A program made the position numbers and the translations under genes. 64,000 nucleotides of DNA from Pseudeuparius sepicola. Taxonomy: Eukaryota; Arthropoda; Insecta; Coleoptera; Anthribidae. Under the pieces are notes generated by a model, which was not told the DNA's origin, did no database searches, and saw only the letters and a list, made by a program, of their open reading frames with translations. Location: assembly GCA_963920635.1 (NCBI GenBank), contig OY987298.1:36735787-36799786 (forward strand), given 5' to 3'. Below, in pieces: positions 62,029-64,000 of the stretch. Position 1 is the first letter of the stretch. Each line of letters starts with the position of its first letter.

Positions 62029-63350
62029 TACAGGGTGAGTTTTTTTCAATGCCCACAATGGGGATCTCGGAAACTAGCAGAGCTAGAACAAAGGTTGAAT
62101 GGGGAAAGAATTGCGGTTTTGAATGCTCAATCTAATGTCCCTTTTGGATTTTTAAAAAAGTTCATGACTCACTAGATATTTTGAAAAGAGTGATTTTTTG
62201 CTATTTCATCAGATCTCTGTAGCTCCCTTATTTCTGATTATACAGAAAAACTGTAGAGACAAAAATTGAAAAAAATTTGGGCTTAATAAGATAATCTGAT
62301 AATCTAATCCAATATATATATATTTTTAAATATTCACATAGTCAGCCATGGAATATTTTCATAATTACGTTCTATTTTATAAATAGACATACTTCAAACT
62401 TTCTAATCTTTTGTTTTTAGTTGGTAACAAAATGTAACAAGATAAAACAAAAATTAAAAAACTCAAATTATTATTATTTTAAAAGGTCACCTTTTAAAAT
62501 AAAAAGGTGTTCAAACAATCCACCATTATTATTTTGTGCAAATATTGCATCTTTTTAAAACTGAATTTGTCGCCTTTCTTAGAGAGCGCCTGTCAATACT
62601 GGCAATTGCTTCTAAAACAGCTGCTCTTAATTCAACAATTGTCTCATACTTTATTTTGTACTCTTCCCCACAAAAAGATATCCAAAACAGACAAATCGGG
62701 GGGTCGGGGCTGCCAGGAAATAGGTATATTTCTCCCTATCCAACTATTTGGATAGAGCTGATCTAGGTAATTTCTTAAGGGCAAATAATTATATGTTACC
62801 AGCTAAAAACAAAATATTTGAAAGTTTGAAGTATGTCTTATTGTAAAATAGAACGTAATTATGAAAATATTTCATGGCTGACTATGTGAAAAATTAAAAA
62901 AAAAATCAGAAAATTAGCCAGAGCTCTTTTATTTTTTATAATAACTATGCCGAATATTATATCTTTGGAAAGCTCAAAAAATGGCCGATTTAATAAGGCA
63001 ACATCCAACTATGATTTACGTTTAAAAAAACGCAAGTTTATGTCATATCTCAAAAATAACAAACAACAAAAAAAATTGGATGAGATTATCTTATGAAGTC
63101 CAAAATTATCTACAATTTTTGCCTCTACAGTTTTTCTGCATAATCAGAAATAACAGAGCTACAGAGATATGATGAAAGAGCAAAAAATCACTCTTTTCAA
63201 AATATCTAGTGAGCCATGAACTTTTTTAAAAATCCAGAAGGGGCATTAGATCGAGCATTTAAAACTGCAATTCTTTCCCTATTTAACCTTTGTTCTAGCT
63301 CTGCTAGTTTCCGAGATCCCCATAGTGGGCATCGAAAAACTCACCCTGTA
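62029..63350. mobile_element. R3 family element, copy c
   Basis: TATACAGGGTGAGTTTTTTT at the left, AAAAACTCACCCTGTA at the right. The arms match those of copy a and each other over several hundred bp (GGGATCTCGGAAACTAGCAG; AGAGTGATTTTTTGCTATTT). Compared with copy a, the centre lies in the opposite orientation relative to the arms. Confidence 0.85.
62490..62745 (-). pseudogene. Transposase C-terminal remnant in R3 copy c
   Basis: On the - strand it reads SPDPPICLFWISFCGEEYK (damaged SPDL...DFFLWG region), then ETIVELRAAVLEAIASIDRR and SLRKATNSVLKRCNIC. The HTH and catalytic Asp residues are missing. Nearly the same fragment as in copy a, so the family spread after the deletion. Confidence 0.7.
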
Positions 63351-64000
63351 GAATCTCTTCTTAACTCAGTCTCAGTCTATCACCAATCTAATTTTGTCGC
63401 ACCCTGTATTAAACAGATGTACCTACAGCGTACTCGTGGGCACTTTGTCAACCAATCAGAGAGAGGGGGCAAACTAATTTACGATTGACTAAACGGATAG
63501 CGTATCCTTGTGAAACAGCATATATTGAATGAAATCCTACCACCGCCTTTCAGTAGTTAGTACTTTCGCACTTCGTCTTAAAAACCCCAGTCTCATTGTG
63601 CATTGTCTCGGATTCGGTTACCACATCGGGCAGGTGCTTCTACTTTACATTTCGAAACATATACCGCGAATATACGGCGCTTCTTATTAGACGAACATAT
63701 TCCAACCATGGCAGGGTTCTTCGCTTTTTTTAGTTAAATTTTTGGTCATAAGCCGCCAAATGACCATGATGTGCCCGATAACGTCATGGTAGCGCATCAT
63801 CTATAATAGCGGTGCAGTGTGTGAATCGAACTGCATAGGTAGATCTAATTAAAAAAGTGGTGAAGGACGTTGCAGTTGCAATGCCGCACTATTCGTGAAT
63901 TTTTTCCTCATTGCCTATGATGGGTGTGCTCTGCTGGTCTGTGATATCGTTTGTTGTGTTTGACTTAGTTTTAAGGACTCACTGCTCCATCATCATAATC
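63351..64000. other. CpG-richer end of window; possible start of another transcription unit
   Basis: 63540-64000 has more CpG and fewer A/T runs than typical here (ATACCGCGAATATACGGCGC; CCCGATAACGTCATGG). No coding frame longer than 50 codons is convincing. Promoter or 5'UTR identity is a guess. Confidence 0.25.

Overview
The window looks like nuclear DNA of an insect with an AT-rich, repeat-laden genome. The evidence is one spliced gene of arthropod type (signal peptide, PAN/apple domain, proline/tyrosine-rich tail), an errantivirus-type LTR retrovirus with a tRNA-Ser primer site, several Tc1/mariner-superfamily transposons, and many foldback elements ending in ACAGGGTG-like termini. I cannot fix the order of insect from sequence alone. 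I see no rRNA, tRNA, CRISPR array or bacterial-style operon.

The left half (about 3.1-34.1 kb) is one host gene on the + strand, which I assembled from splice signals and reading phase. A CpG-rich promoter/5'UTR (3120-3456) leads into a signal-peptide exon (3457-3556). Two exons follow that encode one six-cysteine PAN domain (15875-16010, 16298-16653). Then come three exons for a His-, Pro-, Tyr- and Gly-rich tail (21535-21735, 24869-25331, 29450-30003 or 30074) and an optional last exon (34009-34106) with AATAAA at 34121. The model gives 635 aa, or 626 aa if the last intron is kept. It is most likely a secreted extracellular-matrix or cuticle-type protein. Its 30 kb is mostly intron filled with nested mobile elements.

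Those elements fall into recurrent families, named here for convenience. R1 (five copies at 13.4, 19.5, 35.5, 36.9 and 54.6 kb) and R2 (0.03, 15.1 and 31.5 kb) have no recognisable coding capacity. R3 (17.1, 25.4 and 62.0 kb) has long inverted repeats; two copies keep only the C-terminal end of a Tc1/mariner-like transposase. R4 is a 380-bp pair (6.7 and 59.1 kb). R5 is a near-perfect palindrome (50.0 kb, with a half copy at 30.4 kb). R6 (26.9 kb) has long inverted repeats and a transposase tail, and R7 (37.5 kb) is another foldback. A Tc1-like element at 7.4-11.0 kb has its transposase gene split by an insertion. A complete Tc1-type (DD34E) transposase gene lies at 34.2-35.2 kb, just beyond the host gene's poly(A) signal and convergent with it.

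In intron 5 there is a roughly 0.67-kb imperfect palindrome (27797-28462). Its two outer ends encode mirrored THAP zinc-finger N-termini reading outwards, with donors at the same position and phase and a CpG-rich centre between them.

At 41.37-49.26 kb there is a young errantivirus-like provirus on the - strand. It has 191-bp LTRs that differ at one base, a TCCT target duplication, a tRNA-Ser primer site, gag, a broken pol (protease, RT/RNase H, integrase) and an uninterrupted env whose start codon sits directly behind a splice acceptor. The rest of the window (49.3-64.0 kb) is non-coding as far as I can see and is made of foldback elements and unassigned AT-rich DNA. The last 500 bp are richer in CpG and could be the start of another transcription unit.
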